This document shows, one piece after another, positions 33,801 through 46,776 of a stretch of 64,000 bases of DNA. The DNA comes from Edaphochlamys debaryana (lineage: Eukaryota > Chlorophyta > Chlorophyceae > Chlamydomonadales), in contig JAEHOE010000075.1 in the NCBI GenBank assembly GCA_016858145.1, positions 124,001 to 188,000 on the forward strand. Direction: 5' to 3'. A program made the translations under genes and the position numbers. Positions within the stretch are counted from its first letter, which is position 1; each line of letters opens with the position of its first letter. Below the pieces are notes generated by a model. It was not told the DNA's origin, did no database searches, and worked only from the letters and a program-made list of their open reading frames with translations.

Positions 33801-36302
33801 GCAACGAGGTGTTTAGGCGACGAGAAACGGCCACCGCACTCCGCACTTTTGAGAACTGGCGGGCGGGCGCAGGCACCTAGCGCTTCCTGAGATAGAACCT
33901 CAGCAAGGCAACGCGGCAAAGGCAAAGTGGAACGGTCCGGTGCCCGTACTCTGCGCGCACCACGCACCCCCACCCCCCCCACCCCCACCCCACCCCAATC
34001 CGCACCTTGGGCCGGCCTTGCGAGCACAGGTACGGGAAGCCGATGCCGCTCTCCTCGTCATGGAGGGCATCCAGGAAGTGGGCGGGGTCCCGCAGGCGTT
34101 TAGTCCTGAGCAGCGCCTCGACCGGGGCCTGGAACTCAACAGGGTACATGGTCCAGGGGTGCGTGTACGCCGCGCCCCAGCGCGTGTAGCAGTTCCACAC
34201 GTCGTTGCCTCGGTCGGGGCGCCAGCCGCAGGGCCCGGTCAGCTTCGCAAGCGACGCCTTGACCACGTGCTTGGGATCGTGCGCCTGGCCCTCGACGGGA
34301 TTTGCGGGCGCCCGGCTGCCGTTCAGGTAGCGGGCGAGGTAGGTGAAGATCAGGCAGAAGGTGGCGACCCGGTCCTGGAGGGAGACGAGGGGCACCGTGG
34401 GGCAGAAGGGGCGGTGAGGAGGAAGGGAGCACGCGGTGGGGACAGTGTGCGTGGGGCTTGAATTTCACGAATTGCTTGCCTAAGCTTTTTCGACAGTGCA
34501 GTCAGGCGCATCAACAGCCGCGGTGTTGTCGCAGCAGAGGTACGGTAACGCGCACGCGAAACAGCGGTGAGCTGGAGTGGCTGCACGCGTTCCGTGGTGC
34601 AATCGCCATGCGTGCCCCATGCTAGGGCCTAGGCCAGAGCCTGCCCGCAGCACGGCAAGGTCAACACGAGAGATGCTTCACGCACTGCCCCCATGAAGTC
34701 CCAGGCCGTAGCCGACGCAGCTACGGCCATACCGGTACGTACCGGGCTTGCGTTTGGCAAAAGCCTGACAGGCTTCGTGGCTTGTGTGGTATCCGTGGTG
34801 GCGATAAGGTCCCGCAGGAGCTCCACGGCAAGGGTCGGCCTCGGCAGGGCCTCGCCGCAGCTCAGGATGGGGAGGTGCTGTGGGCACACGGGCAGAAAGA
34901 AGAGGGCAAGGGGAGAGCCGTTGAGGCAGCAGCGGGCTTCTGATGCGAGTCCCAGCTCGCAAGCTGTGCGGCATCACAGTTGGCGTCCGCCTCCTTCGAG
35001 CGCACGGCCTCCCTGCTCCAGCCCATGCCCCTGCCTTTCGCCTTGCCCCTGGCAAGCGCTGCGTTGACCTCTCCACTGGTTTCACCGCCGCACGCGGCTG
35101 CAACGCCTCCACCAGTCGCACCTGGCCCATATCGTTGATCAGGTTCTCCAGGAAGCGGAGAAGCTGGAAGCACTGGGGCGGCCACAGCTGGGGGTCGGCG
35201 TCGGAGACCTCCACACCCGGCAGCGCCGACAGGAAGGCGGGGCGCTCGAAGTAGACTGAGGCAGCAGCGCCCGTGGGGGACCCCTGAGCACGGCGGGGAG
35301 GCCAAGGAGGGGGGGCGACAGGCAGCGGGGTGGGCAGCGTTATCAAGTGCTGAAAGCATCTACAACCTTCACAGCGCTAAGCAACGCAAGTTGGACTTCT
35401 GCAGCAACCTTCACAAAGCCAGCAAGGGCGCAGGCCCAGTACTTTGCGAGCCTCCACGACCCGGCCTGCATGCACTCAGTGCGCCAAGCGAACCCCCTCG
35501 AAAGAGTGGCAGCTACTCTGTCCTGTTTGCCTATTTGGGCTACCTTGTCCATGCCAGGGAAGCCGGGAACCCTCACCGGCTGGATTGATAGGCAGTATCC
35601 GGGCTCCGGTACGTCTTGCTTCATGACAGAGACGTTCCACGTCCTGTCGGGTGGAGCCTCCGAGTCAGCAGCCGCCGGGGGAGCGTCTCCTGTTGCTGCC
35701 GGGAGCACGGCCCCAGGCGCCCATGTTGGAGGGATGCCGTTGAGGCCGAAGGACATGCCAGCAGGACCTGAAAGGATGCCACCATGACCGAAGGCTGTGG
35801 CGAAAGGGGCAGCCGGCATGTTGAACAAGCCGGCAGGGACGCCGCCAGGGCTCTGAGAGGTGCCGCCAAGGCTTGGGGGGATGCCGCCAGGGCCGGGGAG
35901 GATAGGTTGGGGGCTGGGGGCGCTGCCGCCAGGACCAAGGGGGAAGTAGTCGGGGCCGCAGGGGGCGGCGCCAGCATCGCCAGGGGCGATGCCACGAGGA
36001 TGAGAAGCGGTTTGCTGCCTCTGCAGCTTGCCCAGCATAGGAGCCCCTCGAGACTCATCCTGGAAAGGTGTAAAGTCGGCTGCCTCTCGTCGGCCACCCG
36101 GGGCGGCGGATGCTCCGGCGGTGGGGCAACACTCGCTGGCGGGCCCCGCCAAACCGCCAGCGCTGTAGAAGGAAGACGAAGCAGGGGCTGCGACAGCCCC
36201 GCCTGCGACGTCGCGGGCGTGGTGGCCGAGCGGTAATGAGCACTGGGCTGGCCAGTTGACCGCGGACCCGGGTTGGGGGGCAGTGGGGATGTTGTCGGCC
36301 AT
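30801..36302 (-). CDS. Large member of an unrecognised four-cysteine family (1254 aa)
   Basis: I do not recognise this family. Eight exons close in frame: 35577-36302, 35122-35283, 34743-34877, 34006-34374, 33645-33773, 32617-33374, 31207-32500 and 30801-30992. Exons 2-5 form a core that matches the genes at 46777-48819 and 57902-59886, sharing five intron positions, all phase 0. The core ends with FPYLCSQGRPK and then LSCIPPSCGRHKGCRQGF, giving C458-x19-C478-x4-C483-x5-C489, a spacing identical in both relatives and suggestive of a zinc site. The N-terminal 242 residues are Gly/Pro/Ala-rich and low complexity. After the core come a basic stretch (TKRKAAGTKRKAAG, NLS-like), a Gln/Leu-rich probable coiled coil (AQQLQQRMLELEALEAQ) and a long Ala/Pro/acidic region. 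Nuclear location and a scaffold-type role are guesses from composition only. Confidence 0.75.
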
Positions 36303-39300
36303 GTGACGTCTGTGACCGGTTGTCGGACCACGCAGGCGTATACAGCTACCTGCAACGACGCGGTTCGCGTGGGGCGCGAAAGGCTCTGCTCAGAGAACGC
36401 GAAGACCGCGAAATCAGGGCTTTTGTCGAAATCATTTTCGAGAACAAACGCGGCCCCTCAACGATAGCGTCTTCCCCTGCACCCTAGGATCGCGGGCTGC
36501 GAGTGCGCAAGCTGGCAGGGAAGCTGCCCCAGACTTCCGGCCCGCATTCCGTGCTCCCCTTCGACAGGGCCGCGCTACCGGTCATACAGCTCACCTCAGC
36601 AAGCTTTCAACGCGCAGGCCGGAACCAAGCGTGCCAGTTGCGAGCAGAAGGGGGGTTGAGCAGCGCCAGCGCCGAAAGCTGCGCGTCCAGGGCTCAGAAG
36701 CAGTCCCAGGGCATCAACTACAGCTCTGCGGCCTCTGCGGCAAGCTACCAGTCGTGAGGGCTATGTGGAGGCACAGAACGCTAAGCAGCCTAGCAACGAT
36801 GAGTTGGAGTTTAGCTGGAGCGCGACTGGAGGCTCGAATGCTGGTGCTCCGGGTGGTGGCGGTGTGACCTGTACGCAAGTATGGCCCAAGGAGGCGCAGG
36901 CGTGCGCTCTTGAGGGCGTTCCGCTCCTCGCTCCGTATCTCCGAACCTCAGATCTCTGCACCTAGCACGAGGAGCTACGTCACCCAGGTCAGTAGGTAGC
37001 CCTCTAAGCTTTCTACATGTATGTGCGCTCACTTTGTCGGGGGCCTGTGGTGGCCTCGGTCGGACCCCCGGTTGGAAAGCTCAAACGTCAAAGCCGGGAA
37101 GGCTGCTCCTGCGTCCTGCTGAATGGGTGAGCTTTCTGGCAGTCTTTCAGCAGTGGTGGTGCTCAGTGGTGTCTGGAGTTATCCTCCAACTCGATGTGAG
37201 TGCCGACATGTCAGGAAGGTGCCGGCTGGACGGCGTGCTCCCCTTCCCTCCCGCACCCGTTCGTAATGTGGTTGAATATGGGCACGGGCGCACACAGACA
37301 GGTCAGCCACAGCAGGGTATCAGCACAGGGAGGGCTGGAAGGGGAATTGCGTGAGGTAGGTGAGGTGGTTGGGCGGGTTGGGCCGAGTTGGGCGTGTCAC
37401 TGCGATCGGGAGTGGGCGGGTTGAGCGGGTTGGGCGTGTCGCTGGGATTGGGAGTGAGCAGTGACTTAATGTAACGCCCTCATATGAACGCTGTACTCCG
37501 CTAGCTCGACGCGCTCGGCCAAGCGTGCCATGGTCTGCAGCCCTAGCCCTTGTCGCAAGCGACTCGTAAACTGACAAACATCTGGTCTCGGTTCAACTAC
37601 AGCATTCTCTCGAGAGCCAACTTGCTAGGCCGAGGGGCATCGGCGGGAAAGAATTGCGCAACCTGTGGCTGAAGTCAGTGCGCGCCGAGTATCAGAAGGC
37701 CGCACGCCGGACTCGCTTGGCCTACAAGTCTGTCTTAAGGGGATTGCCAACGCAGGGCATCGCGCGGGCCGCGGTGCCCGTCCCGCTGTTGCGAACCCCC
37801 TCAAGTGGCACCGTGCCTGGCCCCGTAATCCCCACGGCCCCCAGGGCATCGGGGACTGGGCAGCGACGGAGGCAAGCCCGTGGAGTTGGTGGCGCCTGGG
37901 GTGGGTGGCGACGCTCAGGATGCAGTTGCGGCGGTACACTGACAGCACAGGCCGAGCGCGCGGTTCCCCTTCCGACCCCATCCGACATGTGGCCAAGCGG
38001 TACGTGTTCGAGCTGAACCTGGATTCCGTGTAGCATCATACGCGTACCGAGGAAAGCTATGGTGAGCAATCAGGGCGGTCTCAGCGGCGACTGGATGTGC
38101 AGTTGTCTGGGCTTGTGGGGCCTCTCTGTACCCCAGCACCCGGGGGCGCAGGTGCCACGGTGTCCCCTCCGACTAACAAGCGCTGGGCGCCCCCATGGGG
38201 GCGAAAAAGGGCTGAGCCCCTCACCCATCTGCTACGCGACCCATTCCCATCGCATGTTTATGTTTATGTTTATGTGTGACGCAGGCACGCACCGCACCCC
38301 GAGAGCCTGACGGCGGGGGCTCAGCCCAAAAAAGCCCTGACGAGGGCCCAGCAGGGCGGCCAGGCACCGCCGGCAGGGACCGTAGAGCCACCAGGTTAGC
38401 CCCACGGGCGGGCCCTGGTTGCCTCTCGGGCCAGGCCGCGCTGTCATGCCCCGCCCCAGGGATGCCCCGAATAGGCCTGCCGCCACGACGCAGGCCCCGC
38501 CGATGCCGCCCCCGACGCGGCCCCCAATGCCTGTGAAGGTCGCTACACCTGTGTCGCGAACCAGCGTGTCCATTCTAGGTCCGTCTGGTGTGGTGGCCAC
38601 GGGTGCGCCCTGGGGCTGGACCCGTGCGGCCAGTCCCTCCACGCCGTCCTGAGTTTCGACCGTAGCGTGACGTGAGGCATCAAGGGGGAGGGGGACGGCG
38701 GGTCTCTGCCGGCTGCAGGTGTTGGGTCGGCGGGGCGGCGGCAGTGACGCTGGACGCTGTCATGCCACGCGCCGTTCGATGGGCCATGGGCGATGGCCCC
38801 CTGCCGGCCGGTGTTGTTCGCCGCTGCGCCCTTCTGTGCTTCACAGAACACTCCTTGTGCCTGTGTTGCACGCTGGGCCGACGGTCGCAGGACGTGCACA
38901 CTGAGAGGACCAGTTAGGGCGTCCACACGCTGGCTGGGAAGCGGCCGGGTGGGCCGCTGGGGAGGCCCACACCCTCATGGGTGCCATGGAGCGTCATGGA
39001 CCGGGCACGTGAGGCGCATGGAGAGCGGTCAGCTGCCCAAGTTCCGCGCCTGCAGGGCGGTGGAACCTGGTTGCCCCCGGGGTGGTGGGAGCTGTGCTTG
39101 GGGGCCTGTTTGGCAAGAGGCTCCCCCCTCCCGCCTCCCCTCTCCCCGACCATGGCCCAGGTACGGCCTTGCCCTGGCACGCCAACACGGCCGTTGTGGT
39201 GCTGGACAGCGCTTCAGTGAGCCCTCACTGGCCGCTACCCACGCCATTCCGAAGCTTGCTTTCACGTGAGCAGGCGGGAGTGAGGACGAGGTTGGTAAGA

Positions 39301-41431
39301 CCTGCTGCCAGGGAGCCCAGAGGCCCACTTGTCGGCGCATGCATTCTTGGCGCGCCTAGTCCGCCGCAGCGGCCGAACGGATCGCTGGGGGGGAGCATGT
39401 CGATGCGGCGGCCGAGGCAGCCAAGGCCCTGCCTCTGGCAGCCGAGGCGGTGGCGGCGGCCGGGGTGGACAGGTCGGGGGCCAGTGCCTTGCGCGCGGCT
39501 AGCCGCTCAGACGCTGGGGGTAGCGGTGCAGCGCTTGCACCTCTGCCGGGTGTCGCTGGGGCTTCTATTTCGCCTGTGAGGCAACCTCGGGCGTGGAGGT
39601 GTGTTTGTGTCGGGCTGGCGGGGCGAGGGCGGCGCGGAGGTCCGCAGAGCTCTGCGCGCGCCGTCTCACGGCTGTTGCGCCATCTGCCCCATGATGCGCC
39701 TCCGCCGCACGCGGGCCCCCCTGACAGGGACGAGGGCCAAACTGCGACGTCCGTGGGAGTGCCCGGCGGCGGGTTCTGGCGCAGCAGGTTGGAGGTGCTC
39801 TGCGGGAGGTGCTCCATGGCGCCACGGCTGCCGCTGCTACCCGCCATCACTCTCGGGGCTCACGTGTGGATGGGCGCTGGCGGCATGAGTGGGGCGCGTG
39901 CACATATCCCCTGTAACCGTCTGTGGGATGGTGCATCCGGCAAACTGGACATAGATTTGCAACCGAAACTGCAGGACGCAGGAGCATGCTCAGACGTGTT
40001 GTGCCATGGGCTTAGGCAGCTTGGGGCAAGCAGAGTGGCGGTCGGGTACGGGGTATCTCACCCATCAGCGACGAGGCAATTCTCGTGGCATACAGAAAGC
40101 CCTAAGCCAAGCTGCAAGTACTGTATGAGAGGCTTGACCTCTGGTTGCACGTGTGCCAGGGTTGGCAATCCTGGCTGTCCCCTGACCAGGGTCACGAGAG
40201 GGTGGTCGGGCGGAGCGGCGGGCCTGCAGGGCTGAAGGCCCACGAGCTTGTAGCAGGCCCAAGGACGGCCAGCCAGAACGCGTGCTGCAATGTTTTGGGG
40301 ACCAGGGGAGCAAGCCACGCTGGCCAGTGAATGCAGCAAGCCGTGTAGCCAAGTTTTATTGGTGCTGTTGGCAACCCTTCAGTCAGCATGCCTGAGAGCG
40401 CATGGTGCAAAAGCTAAGGGGCTATCTAGCACCACACGGAGGGGTACGCGCGGACGATGTTGTCAGGGATGCAGCTATGCCAGCGTGACCGGCTTCTGCG
40501 CGGGGGCCCGGGGGTGAGTGGGGGGTGGAAGCTCACGTGCTGTGCCGTACTCTGTGCACGGACGCTATAGGGCGCTCGACGCTTGTGGAGCTGCTGCTGC
40601 TGCTGCAGACAGCCTGATATAACCAAGTGTCACGGTAAGCCAGCAGGCCCCGGTGGCCATAGCCCCTCAACGAGACTTATCCTGAGCATTCGCATGGGTC
40701 AATCATGTTGGGGGGTGTCTGACTTCCCGCGCTCCGCCCCCCCCCCGCTTCGCAGCCGCCCTCGCGACATGCTCGGCCAGGCCGAGATGCGAACGGCTGC
40801 TCCGCAACACCTGTGCTTTGTTGATTGTCATTATTTGCTGCTTATTGGGGCAGCCGGCTCAAACGCGCGAGTTACACGTGTGTAGAATTACGATGGCCGG
40901 CCGCAAGCGCTAGTCCGAGTTTGACCGCGACTGCATGCTGTGCTTTCAAACATGTAGATGGCAGCAGGTAAGCAGCAGTGCTGCCCGTTCGCGACTTCTC
41001 TCGTTTTGGCGGGAGCCGGACGAACCGACACCTAACTGCCCCCCCCCGTCCGGACTTTGCATAAAAGACCCGCGCCCACGACCCCTGCAACTTTAGATGT
41101 TTCCCGCGTCCAAGGACGCTCAGGCACACTAGCCAGTGCCATACCAAAGGCTATCAGTACCCGACCATTGGCCACCTTGCAACACCCGACTGAACGGAAC
41201 CAGCGACGCAGAGCCTCAAGCTTAACCGCCATTAAGACACAGCCCGAAGCACTGCCAAGCAAAGGCGAAGCCAGGAAAAGTCGCGACAACGGCCTGAGGC
41301 GAACACAAAGCACGACTCGTCCACCCGCCAGCAACTCGCTTCGGCTGACAGGCCATTTAACCTTGCTGGCTTCCCTCTGACGGAGAGACTCGCTGACGGC
41401 TAGGCGAGGTCGCGCGGACCCCGCGTCCACC
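36303..41431. other. Five-kb stretch without a supported gene
   Basis: Several open frames exist but none shows family resemblance with consistent splice sites. Possible remnants are a basic stretch near 37640-37740 (plus strand, KELRNLWLKSVRAEYQKAAR), a glycine-zipper-like frame at 38232-38642 (minus) and an Ala-rich frame at 39360-40235 (plus). A short TTTATG microsatellite lies at about 38255-38275. At 41061 ATAAAAG, 371 bases before the pherophorin start codon, is a possible TATA-like element of that gene. Confidence 0.4.
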
Positions 41432-44274
41432 ATGGGCCCAGCCTCGGCGCGAGCGGGGCAAAGAGGGCTCCTCAAGGCGGAGCTTCTTGTGGGCGTCCTT
41501 CTGGCAGTGCTTTCAAGCGGCCAAGCATGTCGCCAGTGGACGATGGAGGAGCTCATGGGGGCATACAACGGGTGAGCGCGCTTGGCTTGCACCTTCTCCG
41601 TTTCTCAATTGAGGAGATGATACGCGAGCCTTCTGCGCTGCAAGGCCTTGAGCCTCTCCAGCCGGCTGCTGCCGCCTGCTGGCAGCTGTCGATGGGCACT
41701 TGGCATCGCTCGGCCCGCGCGCTTGTTTCAAGCTTGGGTTTCTGCAGTTCATCCGCGTGCTGCTTTCCATTGTCGCTTAGAGGGGTTTGAATCCGCACTA
41801 GACATGGCGCTTGGCGCTTGCCTCCACCACGTGTCCAGTTCCTCCCACCCGCCCCAGCCACACGGGTGACCGCTGTGTCGAATTGCATCTCGCAGGGGCT
41901 CCAGTCTCCAATCCGCGCGGTCGATGGTGGAGGGGCGCATGCTGACGACGGCCGCACCGCCGCCGCCGATTGCAGAGCTTCCCCCGGCGACCCCCATCCC
42001 CCCAAACTGCGAGCCCTACAACGACTTCCCGGGCTACCTGTGCCCAAAGGGCAACAACTGCACGTTCAGCCCCTTCAGCCTCACCTTCGCGGGCTCCATC
42101 ACGGGCTTCAAGAACTTCACTGCGTGCTTCACGGTGCGTGCGAAAACACATGTGCAGGGGTTTGGGGATAGGTCGGGGGGCGTGCTCTTCAGCGCTTGTC
42201 CAGCGCCTGAACCCGCCACACCAGGAATCGTGTCTGGTCTAACTTCACAGCGCACCCTTGCCTCCCTCACCTCTCACCATGCAGATTGACATCGCGAGGT
42301 GCCCCCCCAACAACACCTGCTGCGAGGAGGTCTTCAACGGCGTTGACAGGGTCCAGCTCGCAACCGGTGAGCACCAGGGGCCGGCTGTACTCCCCGCTGC
42401 GGGTACCACCATCGCTCATCCGTTTCTGCCCTACAACTGGGTACCTAGACCGTGCCAGCCTCCCCGTGCCTTCCCGCACCACCCAACTTGGCCAGGCGAT
42501 GCCTACCTGGCGCTCCCACCCGACCTCCCCATGCTGCTTTGGGTTCTCTTCGCTCGTGTTACTGATTCCCAGGGTTGCCACTCTCTCGCCACCCTCCTCG
42601 CAGCCATGGATTGCATCGATGGCTACGGGGGAATGACCATCGGCGGCGTGTCTGTACCCTCCACCTTCGACTTCTACCCCCCCGCAACGGCCTCCTTCAC
42701 GGCCACGGGCCTGGCAGGCACGGGCCTCATCCAGCAGGGGGCGCAGATCTGCGTCATACTGGACTCGTGCTGCAAGTGGGTGCCCGGGCTGGGGAGCTGG
42801 GGCGTGGCGGGTGCGGAATGTGGCTGGGTATGTGGGGGCCGGCGCCAAGAGGGTTTGAGCGCGCAGCATTCCAAACCACCACGGGGGCGAGTGCGTCAGG
42901 TGTGCTCGGCTGCAAGCCCACCACTGTAACGCCCTGTCCGTGTCGACCTGCCTGCAGGAATTTCGCCAAGGTCTTTAACACCAACCGCGCCATTGCCAAG
43001 TACATGTTCGCCCCCCTCAACGTCAGCTGCTGCCCCACCTGTGAGACGACCCCCCTCAGCCCCCCGCCACGCGTGCCGCTCCCGCCACGCTCCCCGCGCC
43101 CCCCTCAGCCCCCGCGCTCGCCCTTCCCTCCCAACCCCCCGCTGCCGCCGTCTCCCCCACCTCCGCCCAAGCCACCGAGCCCCGACTGCCCGGAGACGCC
43201 CCCCACGCCCGGCAACCCGAACTTCCCGCCCAACCCGCCGCTGCCCAATTTTCCCCAGTGAGTCCCCACCCGGCGTGTGCGGAGACCCGAGTGACTCAGT
43301 AGCTGTGCTATGCTGACTTTGACACACTCTGATACAAGCTGGCCTTTCCTGCCCCTCGTTTGCTCAGGTACCCCGACTACCCCAACGTCCCGCCCAAGCT
43401 GCCGCCGCCGCCTTCCCTGCCGCTCCCGCCCTCTCCGCCTGGCGCGCCGCCTCAGTCGCCCGCCCCGCCGTCTCCTCACCCGCCGGACTTGCCAATCATC
43501 TACGAGCCCAGGCGCCCGACCAGGCCGCCTCGCTCCCCGCCCGCCTACCCGCCCGCCTACCCGCCCGCCTACCCGCCAACGTACCCGCTTGCGCCTTCAT
43601 ACCCGCCCGCACCTTCATACCCCTCGTGGCCAAACACTCCGATATCGCCCTGGAGACCTGAGGCCCCCACCTACCCGCCCGCCTACCCACCCGCCTACCC
43701 CCCGATGTATCCTCCGCCGCCTGCACCGTCCTACCCTGGAGCTCCCTCCTTCCCAATCCACATGGACCCCATGTGGCCAAAGCAGCCCTCGGCGCCCAAG
43801 GCCCCCGGAACTCCTTTCGCGCCAAGCGACCCGTTGTATCCCTCGCATCCCTTCCAGCCTACTGTCCCTGCCATCCCCTCGTTCCCAATCCATATGGACC
43901 CCATGTGGCCACAGCAGCCTTCAGAGCCCATGGCCCCTTATGCCCCCCCCGCCTACCCTCCTTCGTACCCCCCCGCCTATCCACCCCCCTACCCCGCCGC
44001 CTATCCCCCGGCCTATCCCCCGGCCTACCCCCCGGCCTACCCGCCTGCCTATCCCCCGGCCTATCCGCCCGCATACGCCCCCTCCTACCCTCCTACCGCC
44101 CCGACGTACTGGGACCCGCCCAGCCCAAGCTTCCAAGGTTTCCCCAACATCCCCGACCCTCCAGCTCCCGCCGAGAACGGCATTCCCGCGGCGCCCAACG
44201 CCCCCCCGCCCCCTTTGTTTAGCGGGGTCATCGTCAGGCGGACGCTCCGGAGCCGTCGGCGTCGCAGCACCTAG
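41432..44274 (+). CDS. Pherophorin-domain hydroxyproline-rich cell wall glycoprotein
   Basis: Extracellular matrix protein typical of volvocine algae. Six exons: 41432-41571, 41896-42133, 42285-42366, 42604-42775, 42958-43257 and 43368-44274, giving 612 aa. An N-terminal hydrophobic segment (AELLVGVLLAVLSSGQA) is a signal peptide. The pherophorin domain (about residues 68-239) shows the usual cysteine-rich layout: SPFSLTFAGS, FTACF, CPPNNTCCEEVF, VSVPSTFDFYP, GAQICVILDSCCKNFAKVF and NVSCCPTC at its end. The rest is a Pro-rich stalk: first PPSPPPPPKPP, then long runs of Tyr-Pro-Pro-Ala, which resemble extensin-type sites of hydroxylation and O-glycosylation with tyrosines available for cross-linking. 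The motif FPIHMDPMWP occurs twice, flanking a 50-residue spacer. No second globular pherophorin domain follows the stalk, unlike the common dumbbell layout. The protein ends in a basic tail (VRRTLRSRRRRST). Confidence 0.88.
43540..44090 (+). repeat. Coding tandem repeats of Tyr-Pro-Pro-Ala type
   Basis: Twelve-base units of the TAYCCNCCNGCC kind are repeated in two blocks (about 43545-43600 and 43950-44085), with a further short run near 43670-43700. They encode the Pro-rich stalk of the pherophorin; unit sequence varies at third positions, so selection on the protein repeat is likely. Confidence 0.8.
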
Positions 44275-46776
44275 CGTGGCAACTTGGTAATTGCCTATGA
44301 CGACAGAGACGAGTAGAAGGGTAGACAGCTAGCTTGTTGATTTTTGGTTGTTAAAGTAGGGGCATGGGAAGTAGTGATTACCATAGGCAGTCGTGATGTG
44401 GATGACAAGCTTAAAGGTGTAGAGAGGACAGGACTTTCAGCGCTCGAGTACATGCGTACGGTTGGGGCCAAAGCCCGGAAGGCTAGCGTGGGGTTAGGTT
44501 TTGCCATAATTCGGCCACGGTTATTCTGAGAGGCAGCCCTCTCGAACACTGAGAACCCTGACACTGTTTCTAAGACTGCTTGTACGCCCGTTGGGGGGTT
44601 TGAAACCTGCTATGCGCCCATGCCTGACCACGGGCCCGCAGGCACGTGACATTGGCGTGATGCATTGTGCTACTCATGCTGGCGCTACACGGTCGCTCTG
44701 AACGTTGGCGAAGAATTGTTCTTTGTTTCTGGTGTCCCCCCTCACCTCTTACTTGACGGCGTCTCTTAACCAGGTGTTTGGGGCTTCCCACCCGCGTTGA
44801 CTGTGGGTGCTCTTGGCTTCTTCGCTCGTCTCGTTCTTACCCTACCCTGCACGTATCGCATCACTGTACCCCCCGATCGGGGCATGTGCTTAAGCAGGAC
44901 TGGACCTGCACATGCATAGAAGTAGAGAGGACAGCAGATACATACCCTGTAGCCAAGAGAGAACGTACATAACCCCGTCCCGTCCAGCCTATGGCCTGTC
45001 CACTCAGTGTCCACACCACTGCCGTTGTAACCATTGACGCAAGCAACTGATTGCCTCATTTGCCTGACGGGCTCGGAGCTCTCCCCAGCCGGTGGCCTGT
45101 TGTCCCCGTCACGGCTTGGGTGGCCCCAAGTCCACCGGTGAGGCCTGAGAGGGACGGCACGTTGGCTAGGGCCGGGCGGGTGTGCCGGGACTGCCGGCGT
45201 AAGCCAGGTGCGGTTCGTACTGACAGCCGACAGCGCTGGGGATGTACTGCTGCCTGAAGCGCCAAGGACCTGCCGTTCACGTGCTGCTTCGCACGACTGC
45301 CGTACAGCGCGTCCGCACTGCGCGCCGCTAAGGATGTTGTGCCACGAACCCGAAGATCACGCGGGGGGGCGGGGGGAGGTGATACGGGCACACCGGGGAG
45401 GGCCACGCCACGGTCTGCACGCTCAACCCCATCGCTGAACGCTGGAGTACGGGACAGCGGGAGGCCTGTGCCCGCATCCTGCAAACAGCACCTGTACGGC
45501 ACCTGTACAGCACTGCGGGCCCGGCGCGGGCCCCAGCCTTCGCGCCAAACGGCAAGCGTCGTTGTTTGCCATAAGTTTGTCCTGCTTGACACCCAGCAGT
45601 CCTTCAACTTCTCTAAACATTCAGAATGGCTCAGCAAGAGCGAGAGCATGCGAGCATCTCCCTCTGCGACTTGCTTCAAACCATCTCCTGTGCACGTCAG
45701 ACGGTCTGTCAAGTCCTTAGTTGTAGCGGGAGCTCAGGGCGCAGCTGTGCTCGACTGGTTTGTCGCAAAAGATACGACTGACGGGACATACAAGCACTGA
45801 TTCTCCTCCCTCACTTGCGTGTGCTTGCCAAGTGCCCGAGGGAGCACCAGCTTCAGGCTGCTGAGTCCGACTTGAGGCGGAGCTCAACCTCCACACCAGC
45901 ACCTTCGGGGCGTATGCTGGCTTGCTAGGACCCTACCTTGTCAGGGAAGATTCACACGGCGAGACAGACTCCGTTTGACAGCCTGGGACAGCCCACCACA
46001 TCTTAACAGTGCCTCTGGTTCGCGCGCGCGTGCGCCAAGCCCTCCTCCATGCACGTGCACGTTAGAGTACATGCAGCAAGCGTCGGACGCCTTGGACGAA
46101 GCTGAACCGTTTCCACTTCAGCCACCACACACATGCCTCGCCTGGGCTCAAGACATGAGAACGGCACAGCAGCACGGGTCCACCCCATGACCTGGTGCCC
46201 CACAGTAATGCATATGAATCCCATTTGGTAGCCCAAGTAAGCATCATTAGTTGCGCCCACAATCCACAACAAGTCTTAGCGCGTTGCTTGAGGCCATGGG
46301 TCGCTGACCCATATCCTTATTCCGGTTTGGGGTCTACGGGGGGGTGCGCGCGGTGTACGAGAGGCCTGACCAACCCCACTGCAAGGGCCGGATTGGTGAG
46401 GGCTTCAGCCCTCGCAACCTACGCCCCCCCCCCCGGCCCCACCACCGACACCCTCTCCAAGCACACGCTTGCGTCCGGTCAGCCACCAAGCTTGGGCACA
46501 CTTCGACCTGCCTAGCCCCTTAGGTACACCCGTACGCCCGCCCGTCGTCCTCGCCACCTCTCAAGTCAGCCGAGGGCCTGATGAGAGGGGCTTGCCGGCA
46601 CTGCCAGTCTTCATAAGCAATTCTGTAAACCAATGTATAAATGTAGCATGCTTTCTCGCAGGGTACCGCAGACCCTTCCCCTCGTACTACATGCCCTCTC
46701 AGCAATCCTCCAATCTCTAGCTTTCCTAGCCGTACGTGCGCTCACTCCGCAATGGCAACCGTTGTGCAGTTCAGTT
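44275..46776. other. Intergenic region, no gene supported
   Basis: Lies between the 3' ends of the pherophorin (plus) and the small unknown gene (minus). The longest frame (45056-45712, minus) has no recognisable features. A short plus-strand stretch near 45418-45570 reads like protein (LNPIAERWSTGQREACARIL) but has no start or splice context and may be a relic. Confidence 0.4.

Noticed and set aside
35343..35577. Extension of exon 1 of the 1254-aa gene to the stop at 35343
   Set aside because: A strong GTGAGG donor at 35576 and an in-phase acceptor at 35284 restore alignment with the paralogues; the read-through end has no similarity.
36200..36280. tRNA-like stretch (GTGGCCGAGCGGT followed by a GGGTTG) on the plus strand
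   Set aside because: It resembles the start of a Ser/Leu tRNA, but no matching acceptor stem, anticodon arm or GGTTCRA box can be formed, and it lies inside the first exon of the minus-strand 1254-aa gene.
38232..38642. Minus-strand frame with a glycine-zipper-like segment (GIGGRVGGGIGGACVVAAGL)
   Set aside because: Composition could be a by-product of GC-rich sequence; a microsatellite is translated at its end and no conserved context is seen.
39360..40235. Ala-rich open frame on the plus strand (ERIAGGEHVDAAAEAAKAL)
   Set aside because: The lead looks protein-like, but the rest loses that character, the opposite strand is also open, and no splice sites or homologous family were recognised.
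45056..45712. 218-codon minus-strand frame
   Set aside because: No recognisable motifs, no supporting splice pattern, and long chance frames are common in this GC-rich DNA.
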